From assembly GCA_050013075.1 (NCBI GenBank), contig JBEKFZ010000060.1:1-26320 (forward strand): DNA of 26,320 nt, written 5' to 3'. Position numbers and translations under genes: made by a program. Positions 1 to 7,293 of the stretch are shown piece after piece (positions within the stretch are counted from its first letter, which is position 1; the number at the start of each line of letters is the position of its first letter). Under the pieces are notes generated by a model that had not been told where the DNA came from, ran no database searches, and saw only the letters and a list, made by a program, of their open reading frames with translations. This stretch comes from JBEKIK01 sp050013075. Its GTDB lineage: Bacteria; Planctomycetota; Planctomycetia; Pirellulales; Thermoguttaceae.

Positions 1-342
1 TTTTCATTCGGCACAAACGACCTGACGCAGATGTGCTTCGGTTTCAGCCGCGACGACATCGGCGGATTCCTCAACGACTACCTGGAAAAGAACCTGCTGG
101 AAGCCGACCCGTTCCAGACCATCGATCAGGCGGGCGTGGGCCAGTTGATCCAGATGGCCGTGATCAAAGGCCGTTCCACCCGCGGAGAGCTGAAAATCGG
201 CATCTGCGGCGAGCAGGGCGGCGACCCTGCCTCGGTCCAGTTCTGCTTCAAGAGCGGATTGAACTACGTAAGTTGCAGTCCGTACCGCGTGCCCATCGCC
301 AGATTGGCGGCCGCCCAAGCGGCGCTAAAGGCGCAGAAGTAG
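1..342 (+). CDS. ppdK: Pyruvate phosphate dikinase, C-terminal part (5' end outside window)
   Basis: The frame is open from base 1 and ends at TAG 340-342, giving the last 113 residues. It belongs to the PEP/pyruvate-binding TIM barrel of pyruvate phosphate dikinase, which interconverts pyruvate + ATP + Pi and PEP + AMP + PPi in the cytoplasm. Visible family signatures are FSFGTNDLTQM at the left edge, GICGEQGGDP, and the active-site cysteine block NYVSCSPYRVPIARLAAAQA near the end; the Cys in VSCSP is the family's proton donor. PEP synthase and enzyme I share the fold, but SCSPYRVPIARLAAAQ is typical of PPDK. The end looks complete and a good terminator follows. Nothing can be said about the upstream part. 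Confidence 0.95.
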   Translation, partial: FSFGTNDLTQMCFGFSRDDIGGFLNDYLEKNLLEADPFQTIDQAGVGQLIQMAVIKGRSTRGELKIGICGEQGGDPASVQFCFKSGLNYVSCSPYRVPIARLAAAQAALKAQK

Positions 343-362
343 CCAAAAGCACGGAAATAAAA

Positions 363-388
363 GTCATCCTGATCGCAGCGAAGGATCT
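363..388 (+). repeat. Orphan half of the 7294-7429 inverted-repeat element
   Basis: This stretch, starting GTCATCCTGA and ending GAAGGATCT, matches the inner part of the right terminal repeat of the element at 7294-7429 (read on the opposite strand) at 24 of 26 positions. The four A residues before it also match. No second arm is visible nearby, so it is a solo half or a degraded copy lying between ppdK and its terminator. Confidence 0.7.
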
Positions 389-393
389 TTGTT

Positions 394-424
394 GGGGTGG
401 CAGTTGCAGTGCCGCCCCTTCTTT
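394..424 (+). terminator. Rho-independent terminator after ppdK
   Basis: Stem GGGGTGGCA (394-402) pairs with TGCCGCCCC (410-418) with one G-U type mismatch and a 7-nt loop, followed by TTCTTT (419-424). It lies 52 bases past the ppdK stop and points in the same direction. Confidence 0.75.
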
Positions 425-499
425 ATGCGCACATCCGCCAATGGTTTTCATTGACACCAGCATCCATCAGGATTAAAATTACCATAGAAGGGGATGTGC

Positions 500-901
500 A
501 TGATTCCTGATTTCGATGATCGCGGCTATTTGCCGCCGGGATTGTATCGGGCGACACTCGAGGAAATCGAACAGCGTTTCGGACGGCAATCCGAACTGCG
601 GCGAGTGCAAATGGAATCGCTACGTTGGCTGGTCGATATGGCTCGCCGGGCGGGCGTTCTGCGGCTGGTTATTAACGGCAGCTTTGTTACCGATGTTTTC
701 GAACCCAACGACGTGGATTGTGTTTTATTGGGTGAAGCCGGATTTCCTCGTGATATTTCGGCTGAAAGCAATATAATTAACGGATTACCCTTTTTAGAAG
801 TTCAATTGGTCAATCAGGAAGGTTTCGATTTCTTTGTAGAAACTGTGTTTGCCACTGATCGAGACACTATTCCCAAGGGTATGGTGGAGATAATCTTATG
901 A
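500..901 (+). CDS. DUF6932-like nucleotidyltransferase-fold protein
   Basis: 133 residues. The ATG at 500 is preferred over the in-frame ATG at 494 because GAAGGGG (487-493) is spaced 6 nt from 500 but touches 494. The protein has an N-terminal helical part (about 1-50) and then a minimal nucleotidyltransferase signature: strand LRLVINGSF with Gly60-Ser61, and the acidic pair in NDVDC (Asp71, Asp73). This G-S...D-x-D layout is that of MNT/AbiEii-like nucleotidyltransferases. The third usual carboxylate could be in VEIIL or DFFVETV near the end, but this is uncertain. I recognise it as resembling the DUF6932 family. The stop overlaps the next start (ATGA at 898), so the two genes are translationally coupled, a layout common in toxin-antitoxin pairs. 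A nucleotidyl-transferring role in a toxin-antitoxin or defence module is inference. Confidence 0.7.
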   Translation: MIPDFDDRGYLPPGLYRATLEEIEQRFGRQSELRRVQMESLRWLVDMARRAGVLRLVINGSFVTDVFEPNDVDCVLLGEAGFPRDISAESNIINGLPFLEVQLVNQEGFDFFVETVFATDRDTIPKGMVEIIL

Positions 902-1101
902 AATGGCATGAAATCAGAAACATTGAACCGACTCGTGAAAAACTACGTTTGTTGGAAGATCGCTACGATAAAATCCGCCGCGAAAAATTGGGCGACGATC
1001 ATTTGCGAGAACTAACCTTGCAATCTTTGAAACGCATGATCAACCAACTTACCGAGGAGATCGCCCGCTACGAAGCCCATGCCGGCGGCGGGGTGAAATA
1101 A
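898..1101 (+). CDS. Small charged helical protein coupled to the DUF6932-like gene
   Basis: 67 residues, starting in a 4-nt overlap (ATGA) with the upstream nucleotidyltransferase-fold gene. The sequence is dense in Lys, Arg and Glu, has hydrophobic residues at heptad-like spacing (EKLRLLEDRYDKIRREK, then LKRMINQLTEEIARYEA), and has no Cys or membrane segment. It is therefore predicted to be two alpha helices, possibly a coiled coil. I do not recognise a named family. Size, overlap and position suggest a partner or antitoxin of the upstream protein, but no function is shown by the sequence. The next gene begins 38 nt downstream, so all three genes are probably co-transcribed. Confidence 0.65.
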   Translation: MKWHEIRNIEPTREKLRLLEDRYDKIRREKLGDDHLRELTLQSLKRMINQLTEEIARYEAHAGGGVK

Positions 1102-1139
1102 ATGGACTTATCTCCATTCCCCCCATTAGGCAACAATCC

Positions 1140-2219
1140 ATGAACAACCCTATGTACAAGTTGATCACCGAAGACGGTAGGCACAGACAGCACCGGCGAT
1201 GGCTCAGAAACCTGTTGGAAACGACGAATGGTCCTCTTCGCATTGCCAGCGCCTATGTCACCGATACCGATCTTCTGGTCAGCGTCTCAAACCGAAGTGT
1301 TCAGATTCTCACATCCCTGCTGCGCATGGACGTCGTTTCAGGAGCGACTTCACTTGATGCATTGAGATCACTTATAGAAAATGGAGTACAATGCCGTTAC
1401 TTGTCAAATGGTCCAAGATTTCATGCTAAGGTTTACATTTTTGGTGATGAATTTGTCGTTGTGACTTCTGCCAATCTCACCCGGAATGCTCTGGATTCAA
1501 ATATTGAGGTTGGAGTAGAATTGAGTGGCAACGCAGTACAGGAAGTCATTGCTTGGTTCGATGTACACTGGGATAAGGCCCAACCGCTTGATGCAACGCA
1601 AGTTTCCATGTGGCAACAACAGACTGCCACTCTGTGCAGTGAATATTCTATTCTACGAAAGAAATTAAGTGCCGAGCCAAAACTGTCGCATAACGCATTG
1701 CCGGTCGGGCTTCCACAAGATGGATCGTCCTTATTACATGACATACTGGACAACACAAACAGTTCATCCCAAAGTCGTCCTCGCTTTTTCTTGTGTAACA
1801 CGGATCGAAAGCATGGCAGGCCAACGCACTCGGGCAAATATAAGCGAGAAGAGTTAATGTGTACACGTTCCTATGCCGCAGCATGGGAAAAGTTTAAGTT
1901 TCCCAACCACATGAAGAGAGTTAAATCAGGCGATGTAATTTTCATGTATGCGAATAAAGTAGGAATTATTGGGATTGGCGTAGCAAAGAAGGGATATGAA
2001 GTTCTGGAACCCGGCCATATTGATAGGATTCTCAACGAAGAAGAGATTACTCCAGAATGGCGAATACCCGTGGCTTGGCTCGTCTGGGTAAGTGATGAAC
2101 AAGCTTCTCCGTGGCAGCCACCTGATGTGCGAACATTTGTAGATGTATCTGAGCAACTATATGATGACCGGCGAGATCGTGCAATAAAGCACTTTGAATC
2201 TCAAACATACAAAACCTAA
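1140..2219 (+). CDS. PLD-superfamily nuclease fused to an EVE/PUA-like domain
   Basis: 359 residues. Residues 1-160 form a phospholipase-D-like half: RIASAYVTDTDLL, then the HKD-type motif HAKVYIFGDEFVVVTSANLT (His95, Lys97, Ser110, Asn112) and Glu123 in NIEVGVEL. One HKD motif per chain implies a homodimeric active site, as in PLD nucleases such as Nuc and BfiI. Residues 165-235 are a linker. Residues 237-350 (SRPRFFLCNTDR; SYAAAWEKFKFPNHMKRVKSGDVIFMYANKVGIIGIGVAKKG) resemble an EVE/PUA-like domain; GDVIFMY plus GIIGIGVA is the characteristic core. EVE-type domains in restriction enzymes read modified bases, so a modification-dependent nuclease is plausible. An ATG at 1152 is an alternative start; the site before 1140 is weak. 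The gene looks more AT-rich than its neighbours, which hints at transfer. Confidence 0.75.
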   Translation: MNNPMYKLITEDGRHRQHRRWLRNLLETTNGPLRIASAYVTDTDLLVSVSNRSVQILTSLLRMDVVSGATSLDALRSLIENGVQCRYLSNGPRFHAKVYIFGDEFVVVTSANLTRNALDSNIEVGVELSGNAVQEVIAWFDVHWDKAQPLDATQVSMWQQQTATLCSEYSILRKKLSAEPKLSHNALPVGLPQDGSSLLHDILDNTNSSSQSRPRFFLCNTDRKHGRPTHSGKYKREELMCTRSYAAAWEKFKFPNHMKRVKSGDVIFMYANKVGIIGIGVAKKGYEVLEPGHIDRILNEEEITPEWRIPVAWLVWVSDEQASPWQPPDVRTFVDVSEQLYDDRRDRAIKHFESQTYKT

Positions 2220-2251
2220 TTCGTGACAGATTCCGTCGCATCTGCTGCCGA

Positions 2252-2268
2252 TGCTGGCTTGCCCAGCA
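2252..2268. repeat. Short palindromic hairpin between convergent genes
   Basis: TGCTGG (2252-2257) and CCAGCA (2263-2268) form a 6-bp stem around CTTGC. It lies between the convergent PLD-EVE and hydrolase genes and could double as a terminator. It resembles other hairpins in the window with a central CTTG. Confidence 0.45.
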
Positions 2269-2273
2269 GTGTT

Positions 2274-2308
2274 TCTCTGTCCCCTGTTCTCCGTCTGTTG
2301 TTCCCTGT
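2274..2308. repeat. Heptanucleotide array at the 3' end of the hydrolase gene
   Basis: Five in-phase 7-mers (TCTCTGT, CCCCTGT, TCTCCGT, CTGTTGT, TCCCTGT) end 2 nt before the hydrolase stop codon (2311-2313, minus strand). Positions 4-7 of the unit are C/T-T/C-G-T, the same design as the other arrays in the window. Confidence 0.6.
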
Positions 2309-2310
2309 AT

Positions 2311-4254
2311 CTACTCCGCCGTCCCCAAGGCAAACCTCAGTGATGTCGAAAATAGCGTATAAAGAAAACTCTGATCGACTTTGCGCCGCGGTAGATCGGC
2401 GGGCGGTTGGAATAGGGAGTCTTTCTCGGGTGCGTTGATCTTCCACTCGGCGAATTTCACGCTGCCTTCCACGCCTGGAAAGTTAAATGTCAGGGTTTGC
2501 GGCGTGTACTCTTCCGGTTTTCCAAGAAGAACGCTTTTGCTGTCGCCGACCATGCGAGCATAGCGATTGGAAATTTGCGTCAGCCCCAAATCGCCTTCCG
2601 ACTTGAGTTCCAATCGCACGCTGGTGGGAATTCTTCCCTGGAGCGAAATCTGAATCACCCGATCGCCCTCGATTGTGCCCTCATCTTTCGCCTCGATCAA
2701 CCGCTCCAGAACATCCGGCGCAAGGGCCACGCTGTTCAGCACTCCGCAGAGCATCCGTAACAAGGCCACCTGCTTGGCATCGAAAAATTCCAGCGGATCT
2801 TTAAGCGCCGGGCCGGGATTCTCGGTGCCATCGTAAACCTCTTTTCCTCCGGTTGCCATCCAAGGATGATCGTTCTGCCCGATGGAAATCTCGGTTCCAG
2901 CCGGCAGTTTGCAGGAAAACGCGAACTTGCCTTGCGTGCCGCGGACCAGGCGAAAATGGCCTTTTTGGCCGCCCTCACCCTGCCCCTCTCCCAAAGAGAG
3001 AGGAGACATTTGATCCATCCTAGCAATCGTTACCTCCAAATCCACTATATGGCATTTGCCCGCCTCGGGCTTGTCGCTCAGGATTGTGGCAACCTGCCCG
3101 AGCACTCCGGCGATGGTCTGAAATGGCGTGGATTGTTTTCCCACAACCGGCGGCGTAGTACCGGGCGGAAGATCTTGGGCAAAAAAATCGGCCGTGGACT
3201 TCAACACCCTGGGCAGTTCGGCCATCGACGTGTAATGCCCCAGGCCTTGTATCCACACGACCCGGTCGCCCATCTCCATTGCGTCGGCGAGTTTTTCGGT
3301 GCACGCCCGGGGAATCACTTCATCCTCGGCCGCGTTTATCATCATCACTTTGCCCTGCCGTGCCTTTTCTTTAAGCCCAGGGGCGAATCGAAGCGGATCG
3401 ACCTCGGCGATTTTGCCTTCAATATCGCCGCGCTCGTCTGGTGGAAGAGCCAGAATCATTTTGCTAAGCGGCCGCGTTTCCCGGGCGTGATGGATGATTT
3501 TCATCAAATCGCCGCCGGCCAGGAAGAACGCGGCGCGATTGATCCGCGGCTCGCCGCCGGCGGCCGTGGCCGCGATTATCCCGCCCAGGCTGATGCCGGT
3601 CACTCCGATGCGATCCGCATCGACCTCCGGCCTGGAGGCCAGCACATCGATGGTCCGCCGCAAATCCTCTCCGGCTTGGGCAATCGCGCTGGCGAACATT
3701 TTGGGATCTTTTGCCAAAGCCTCCGGTCCGCCGGGCAGGCCGCGCTCGCCGTAATAGGGCAATCTGAACATGATCGCCGGAACGCCCCGCAAGGCCAGCA
3801 CCGAGCAAACCATGTCGGTCAAGGCGTCGTTGCCGTCGAGGATGTGCAGGCAGATCACGGCGGGCCTGGGCGACAAGTGGACAGTGCCATTTTCGCTATG
3901 CGATTGGGACAGTCCGCCAGAAGATTGGGACACTCCCCGGCCCGGTGCAATATCGTCGGGAAGATAATAATCGGCCGGCACGGTGTTGTTCCGCTCCAGG
4001 GCCGTTTTCAGCGGCGAGGGATATTTTATTTCGTACACTCGATATCCGTTGCGCTGCGAGTGAAATTTTATTTGATAATCGAAGGGGACGTTATTGAAAG
4101 TCCTTTCAACGGCGATCGTTTGCCAGGCATCGCCCGGGCCAGCGGCGGACGGGGAATCGGCATAAGCCGGTCTTGCGGTCCGCCAGACCGGCGCACAAAA
4201 GCAACCGAGAATTATTAACGCAATCGCCGACTTTCGATAAATCCGTTGCGGCAT
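2311..4254 (-). CDS. Secreted alpha/beta hydrolase with a C-terminal LolA/LppX-like region
   Basis: 647 residues with a signal peptide (residues 1-32, AIALIILGCFCAPVW core), so the protein is exported. The alpha/beta hydrolase domain (about 100-365) has the nucleophile elbow GISLGG (Ser222), the acid in AAEDEVIP (Asp311) and His340 in GLGHYTSM, giving a full catalytic triad of the dienelactone-hydrolase/acetyl-esterase type. The substrate is unknown. Residues 375-647 (CKLPAGTEISIGQNDHPWMATGGKEVYDGT and on) look like an all-beta lipoprotein-carrier type domain; this is a weak call. The start is supported by AAGGAGAAGGAA just upstream. Two stretches look inserted: residues about 418-429 (PLSLGEGQGEGG), encoded by a dispersed palindrome, and about 107-128 (Ser/Gly-rich, just before strand RPAVICLHIL). 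The gene is convergent with the PLD-EVE gene, and a heptad array abuts its stop. Confidence 0.85.
   Translation of the reverse strand: MPQRIYRKSAIALIILGCFCAPVWRTARPAYADSPSAAGPGDAWQTIAVERTFNNVPFDYQIKFHSQRNGYRVYEIKYPSPLKTALERNNTVPADYYLPDDIAPGRGVSQSSGGLSQSHSENGTVHLSPRPAVICLHILDGNDALTDMVCSVLALRGVPAIMFRLPYYGERGLPGGPEALAKDPKMFASAIAQAGEDLRRTIDVLASRPEVDADRIGVTGISLGGIIAATAAGGEPRINRAAFFLAGGDLMKIIHHARETRPLSKMILALPPDERGDIEGKIAEVDPLRFAPGLKEKARQGKVMMINAAEDEVIPRACTEKLADAMEMGDRVVWIQGLGHYTSMAELPRVLKSTADFFAQDLPPGTTPPVVGKQSTPFQTIAGVLGQVATILSDKPEAGKCHIVDLEVTIARMDQMSPLSLGEGQGEGGQKGHFRLVRGTQGKFAFSCKLPAGTEISIGQNDHPWMATGGKEVYDGTENPGPALKDPLEFFDAKQVALLRMLCGVLNSVALAPDVLERLIEAKDEGTIEGDRVIQISLQGRIPTSVRLELKSEGDLGLTQISNRYARMVGDSKSVLLGKPEEYTPQTLTFNFPGVEGSVKFAEWKINAPEKDSLFQPPADLPRRKVDQSFLYTLFSTSLRFALGTAE
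2985..3003. repeat. Dispersed palindrome inserted in-frame in the hydrolase gene
   Basis: CCTCTC (2985-2990) pairs with GAGAGG (2998-3003) across a 7-nt loop, within the stretch of about 2972-3008 that encodes residues 418-429. The peptide PLSLGEGQGEGG is low-complexity and unlike its surroundings. I know this motif as a recurrent intergenic repeat type in many genomes. Confidence 0.6.
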
Positions 4255-4356
4255 ATAGTTCCTTCTCCTTGAAATCAGGCGGCAAATCAGTTATTGTCTT
4301 CAATTAATAGGGTGCCAGATTTCCCCTTAAAATGCAATTGCAATATGGGAAATTCT

Positions 4357-4374
4357 CCCGGAGCAAGCTCCGGG
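4357..4374. repeat. Solo hairpin core (core A relative)
   Basis: CCCGGAGC, AA, GCTCCGGG is a perfect 8-bp stem upstream of the CAAX protease gene. With its flank on the minus strand it reads GTTTAG-T-CCCGG...CTTG...CCGGGAG, matching the layout of the core in the elements at 8887 and 17253 (GTTTAGCCCGGG...CTTG...CCCGGAG). No terminal repeats flank it here. Confidence 0.55.
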
Positions 4375-4424
4375 ACTAAACATCAATCCAGAATCTGCTG
4401 TTAAACCCCTTGGGATTTAATCAC

Positions 4425-5165
4425 ATGCTGCAAAAAAACCCCTGGCTCGTGTTTCTTTTGCCCTTCGTGGTGTTTATGCTGGTAGGGTCCCTGGAGCCCA
4501 CGCCCGGCGCGCCCGGCGGCAAAGCAATCGGCCTTGCTATTCCATACAATTGGTATCCGGTGGTTTACACAGTAAAGGTCGCCCTGACATTGGCGGCTAT
4601 TGGCTTTGTGCTGCCCGGCTATCGGCAATTTCCGTTTCGGATAAGTTTGCTTTCGATCGTGGTGGGTGTTGTGGGCATTTTTATTTGGGTCGGCCTGTGC
4701 CGGTTGGATCTGGAACACGCCTATATCCAACCGGCATTGGAGCGCGTCGGCCTGGGCGCGATAATCGGCTCCGGCGATCGGCCGGCGTTCAATCCGTTCA
4801 TACAATTAGCCGACCAGCCGGTTCGGGCCTGGATTTTTCTGGCGATTCGGTTTTTCGGACTGGCCCTTGTCGTGCCGGTGATCGAGGAGTTTTTCCTCCG
4901 CGGCTTTATTATGCGTTTCGTAGTCGACCAGCAATGGTGGGAAGTGCCCTTTGGCAAGGTAAACCGCTTGGCCGTGGTTTTGGGCACGCTCGTGCCGATG
5001 CTGATGCATCCAGGCGAACTGCTCGCCGCGGCAGTGTGGTTCTCTTTGGTGACCTGGCTTATGCTCCGCACCCGCAACATCTGGGACTGCGTTGCCGCCC
5101 ATGCGGTAACCAATTTTCTGCTGGGCATCTATGTAGTGTCTTCAGGCAACTGGAAATTAATGTAA
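4425..5165 (+). CDS. CAAX-type (CPBP/Abi) membrane metalloprotease
   Basis: 246 residues from ATG 4425; a TTG 15 nt upstream is an alternative. It is a multi-pass inner-membrane protein with hydrophobic segments at about 7-25, 45-65, 70-90, 130-155 and two more near the end. The CPBP signatures are all present: EEFFLRG (Glu154, Glu155, Arg159), a His in MLMHPGE (His195) and AHAVTNFLLG (His226, Asn230). These families cleave within or near the membrane. The N-terminus and length resemble the CAAX prenyl protease-related group found in genomes with PEP-CTERM/exosortase sorting (recalled family knowledge). A PEP-CTERM protein lies about 4 kb away in this window, but a direct link is inference. 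The gene stands alone, with a perfect hairpin just after its stop. Confidence 0.8.
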   Translation: MLQKNPWLVFLLPFVVFMLVGSLEPTPGAPGGKAIGLAIPYNWYPVVYTVKVALTLAAIGFVLPGYRQFPFRISLLSIVVGVVGIFIWVGLCRLDLEHAYIQPALERVGLGAIIGSGDRPAFNPFIQLADQPVRAWIFLAIRFFGLALVVPVIEEFFLRGFIMRFVVDQQWWEVPFGKVNRLAVVLGTLVPMLMHPGELLAAAVWFSLVTWLMLRTRNIWDCVAAHAVTNFLLGIYVVSSGNWKLM

Positions 5166-5176
5166 AATACTTCAAT

Positions 5177-5194
5177 GAAACCGCTTGCGGTTTC
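5177..5194. repeat. Palindromic hairpin after the CAAX protease gene
   Basis: GAAACCGC, TT, GCGGTTTC is a perfect 8-bp stem with a TT loop, 11 nt after the stop. No T-tract follows, so it is a weak terminator candidate at best; it shares the central CTTG design with other hairpins here. Confidence 0.5.
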
Positions 5195-5252
5195 GCGCTC
5201 TTAACCAAGTGCGCAACAAAATTCATCAGTATTTCCCGAAAGGAAACGTTTT

Positions 5253-7208
5253 ATGACAACTACACGATTCTTTTGCAGAACCTGTTGGCCCGGTTTGCTG
5301 CTGGTCGCCGCCGCACTCAGCGCGGCAGAGACGGACGATCCGGCAAAGGCCGGCAAATCTCCGGCCGACGAATTGCCGCCACATATCACGCACTTGACAT
5401 CGTTCGGCGAACGGGCCGACTGGTCGCTGGATGGGAAAAAAATCCTATTCCTCGCCAAAACATACGGCGACGTTTACGAAATCGACATCGCCGCCAAAAC
5501 CATCCGCCCGGTGACGCATCATTATTATCACCACGGCTACACCCGGGCGCTGTACCTGGCAAACGGCGACATCCTGCTTTCCGGCCCGGAGGAGTTTGAT
5601 CCGAAAAACCCGCACGTCAGCCGCGTGCAGTGTTATCTTTACGTGCTCGACAAAAGCCTGACCAAGCCGCCCGTGCCGCTGGGCACCAAGTGCAGCGAAG
5701 GCCCGGCCGTATCGCGCAAGCGGATGCACATTGCCTGGGCCCACGTCGCCGACCAATACCCGGACGAGATGGCAAAAGGCCAATCGCGGATGCAGGAAGC
5801 CGACATCGTTTATGAAAACGGCACGCCGAAACTGGCCAATCAGAAAATCATTGTCGAGAGCCGCGATCTGCCCTTTAAATGCACGCTGGAACCGCAGAAC
5901 TTCCGCCCGCCCGAGGAAGGAGAACTCATTTTCACGGCCTACGGATACCAGGGAACCGAGGTTTGCGGCATCGATCTTGGGACTAAAAAAGTAGTGAACT
6001 ATTCCAATGCGCCCGGCCAATACGACGAACCCGAAGGCATCTTTCCCGACGGCCAATACACCTGCGTGGAGTGCGACCGCCAGAACCACAAAGGCTCGAA
6101 TTATGTCGACCTTTGGAAACTGAAACTCGACGGAAGCGGCCAAACGCAACGGATGACTTACTTCAGCGATTATCCGGGTTACAAGTCGTCCAACCCGGTC
6201 GTAAGCGACGACGGCCGGTACATGGCCTTCCAAATGGCCAAATCCAAAGACCAGGCAGGCGTGGGCCACGGGATTTTTATCTACGACTTTGCCAAAGCGG
6301 CGTCCGGCGAACAAACTCAAAAGCCCACCGCGAAAGAATTGCCTGGAATAAAGGTGTTGCGCGACCTTGAATATGCCCGGGCCGGCGAAAAAAGCTTGCT
6401 GCTGGATCTGTATTTGCCGGAAAAGTCGCGGCGTCCAATGCCGCTCATCATCTGGATTCACGGCGGGGCTTGGGCCGGCGGCAATAAGGCCGACTGCCCG
6501 GCGCGCCGCATGAGCGAACGTGGCTATGCCGTGGCCAGCATAAACTATCGCCTCAGCAGCGAGGCCATCTTCCCCGCGCAAATCGAGGACTGCAAGGCCG
6601 CCGTGCGCTGGCTGCGGGCCCATGCCGGGCAATACGCCCTGGACGCCGAGCATTTCGGCGCATGGGGTGATTCCGCGGGCGGGCATCTGGCGGCGCTTTT
6701 GGGTACTGCCGGCGATGTAAAAGAATTCGACAAAGGCGATAATCTTGACTTTTCCAGCCGCGTTCAGGCCGTTTGCGACTATTACGGCCCGACCGACCTT
6801 GTTCAAATGGCCGCTCACATGCTGCCCAATGCCCGGATGGAGCACGACTCGCCTTCCTCGCCCGAGTCGCGTCTGATCGGCGGGGCGATCCAAGAGAACA
6901 AGGACAAGGCGGCCCGGGCAAATCCAATCACATACGTCACACCCGCCGCCGCTGGGTTTTTGATCGTCCACGGCGACCAAGACCCTTTGGTCCCGCTTAA
7001 TCAAAGCCAATTGCTATTCGAGGCATTAAAAAAAGCCGGCGTAAGCGTCCGCCTGCACGTCATCGAAGGGGCGGCCCACGGCCCCGGCTTCGGCGGGCGC
7101 GATACCGCCGATATGGTAAACGCCTTTTTCGACCACCATCTGAAAGGCATCGGCGGCGACGTGAAAACAGATGCCACGGTTACACACGGCAAAGCGCCGC
7201 GGCAGTAA
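5253..7208 (+). CDS. Secreted beta-propeller/BD-FAE-like esterase fusion
   Basis: 651 residues, with AAAGGAA (5239-5245) 7 nt before the ATG. A signal peptide covers residues 1-25 (PGLLLVAAALSAAET). Residues 45-350 are TolB/PD40-like propeller repeats: ADWSLDGKKILFLA, ALYLANGDILLSG, GPAVSRKRMHIAW, PVVSDDGRYMAFQ. Residues 365-640 are an alpha/beta hydrolase of the BD-FAE/hormone-sensitive-lipase type: oxyanion loop HGGAW (403-407), nucleophile GDSAGG (Ser474), acid in HGDQDPLVP (Asp577) and His609 in GAAHGPG. The layout mimics S9 prolyl oligopeptidases, but the HGGAW loop points to an esterase acting on acetyl or feruloyl groups, which fits the polysaccharide enzymes nearby. The exact substrate is not visible. 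The coding strand has strong codon bias, and a long antisense frame (5445-7010) is its shadow. Confidence 0.88.
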   Translation: MTTTRFFCRTCWPGLLLVAAALSAAETDDPAKAGKSPADELPPHITHLTSFGERADWSLDGKKILFLAKTYGDVYEIDIAAKTIRPVTHHYYHHGYTRALYLANGDILLSGPEEFDPKNPHVSRVQCYLYVLDKSLTKPPVPLGTKCSEGPAVSRKRMHIAWAHVADQYPDEMAKGQSRMQEADIVYENGTPKLANQKIIVESRDLPFKCTLEPQNFRPPEEGELIFTAYGYQGTEVCGIDLGTKKVVNYSNAPGQYDEPEGIFPDGQYTCVECDRQNHKGSNYVDLWKLKLDGSGQTQRMTYFSDYPGYKSSNPVVSDDGRYMAFQMAKSKDQAGVGHGIFIYDFAKAASGEQTQKPTAKELPGIKVLRDLEYARAGEKSLLLDLYLPEKSRRPMPLIIWIHGGAWAGGNKADCPARRMSERGYAVASINYRLSSEAIFPAQIEDCKAAVRWLRAHAGQYALDAEHFGAWGDSAGGHLAALLGTAGDVKEFDKGDNLDFSSRVQAVCDYYGPTDLVQMAAHMLPNARMEHDSPSSPESRLIGGAIQENKDKAARANPITYVTPAAAGFLIVHGDQDPLVPLNQSQLLFEALKKAGVSVRLHVIEGAAHGPGFGGRDTADMVNAFFDHHLKGIGGDVKTDATVTHGKAPRQ

Positions 7209-7293
7209 ACAGCGATAAGGAGTCAGGGGGCGAGGGGTGAAGAAAGAGGATGCCTTTATTATTCGTATGAATTTAATATTATGGAGACAATTA

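Noticed and set aside
3880..3935. Second in-frame repeat insertion in the hydrolase (residues about 107-128)
   Set aside because: The Ser/Gly-rich peptide and repeated GGGACA motifs are suggestive, but no clear palindrome or second copy in the window supports it.
2866..4218. 450-codon plus-strand open frame over the hydrolase gene
   Set aside because: It is a shadow of the minus-strand hydrolase; the translation is low-complexity and has no motif.
5445..7010. 521-codon open frame antisense to the esterase gene
   Set aside because: It mirrors the codon bias of the plus-strand gene and shows no domain, whereas the sense frame has a full catalytic triad and signal peptide.
7215..7250. G-rich stretch after the esterase gene as a heptad array
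   Set aside because: Only two units (GGGGCGA, GGGGTGA) fit a 7-bp period and the wider phase is not kept.
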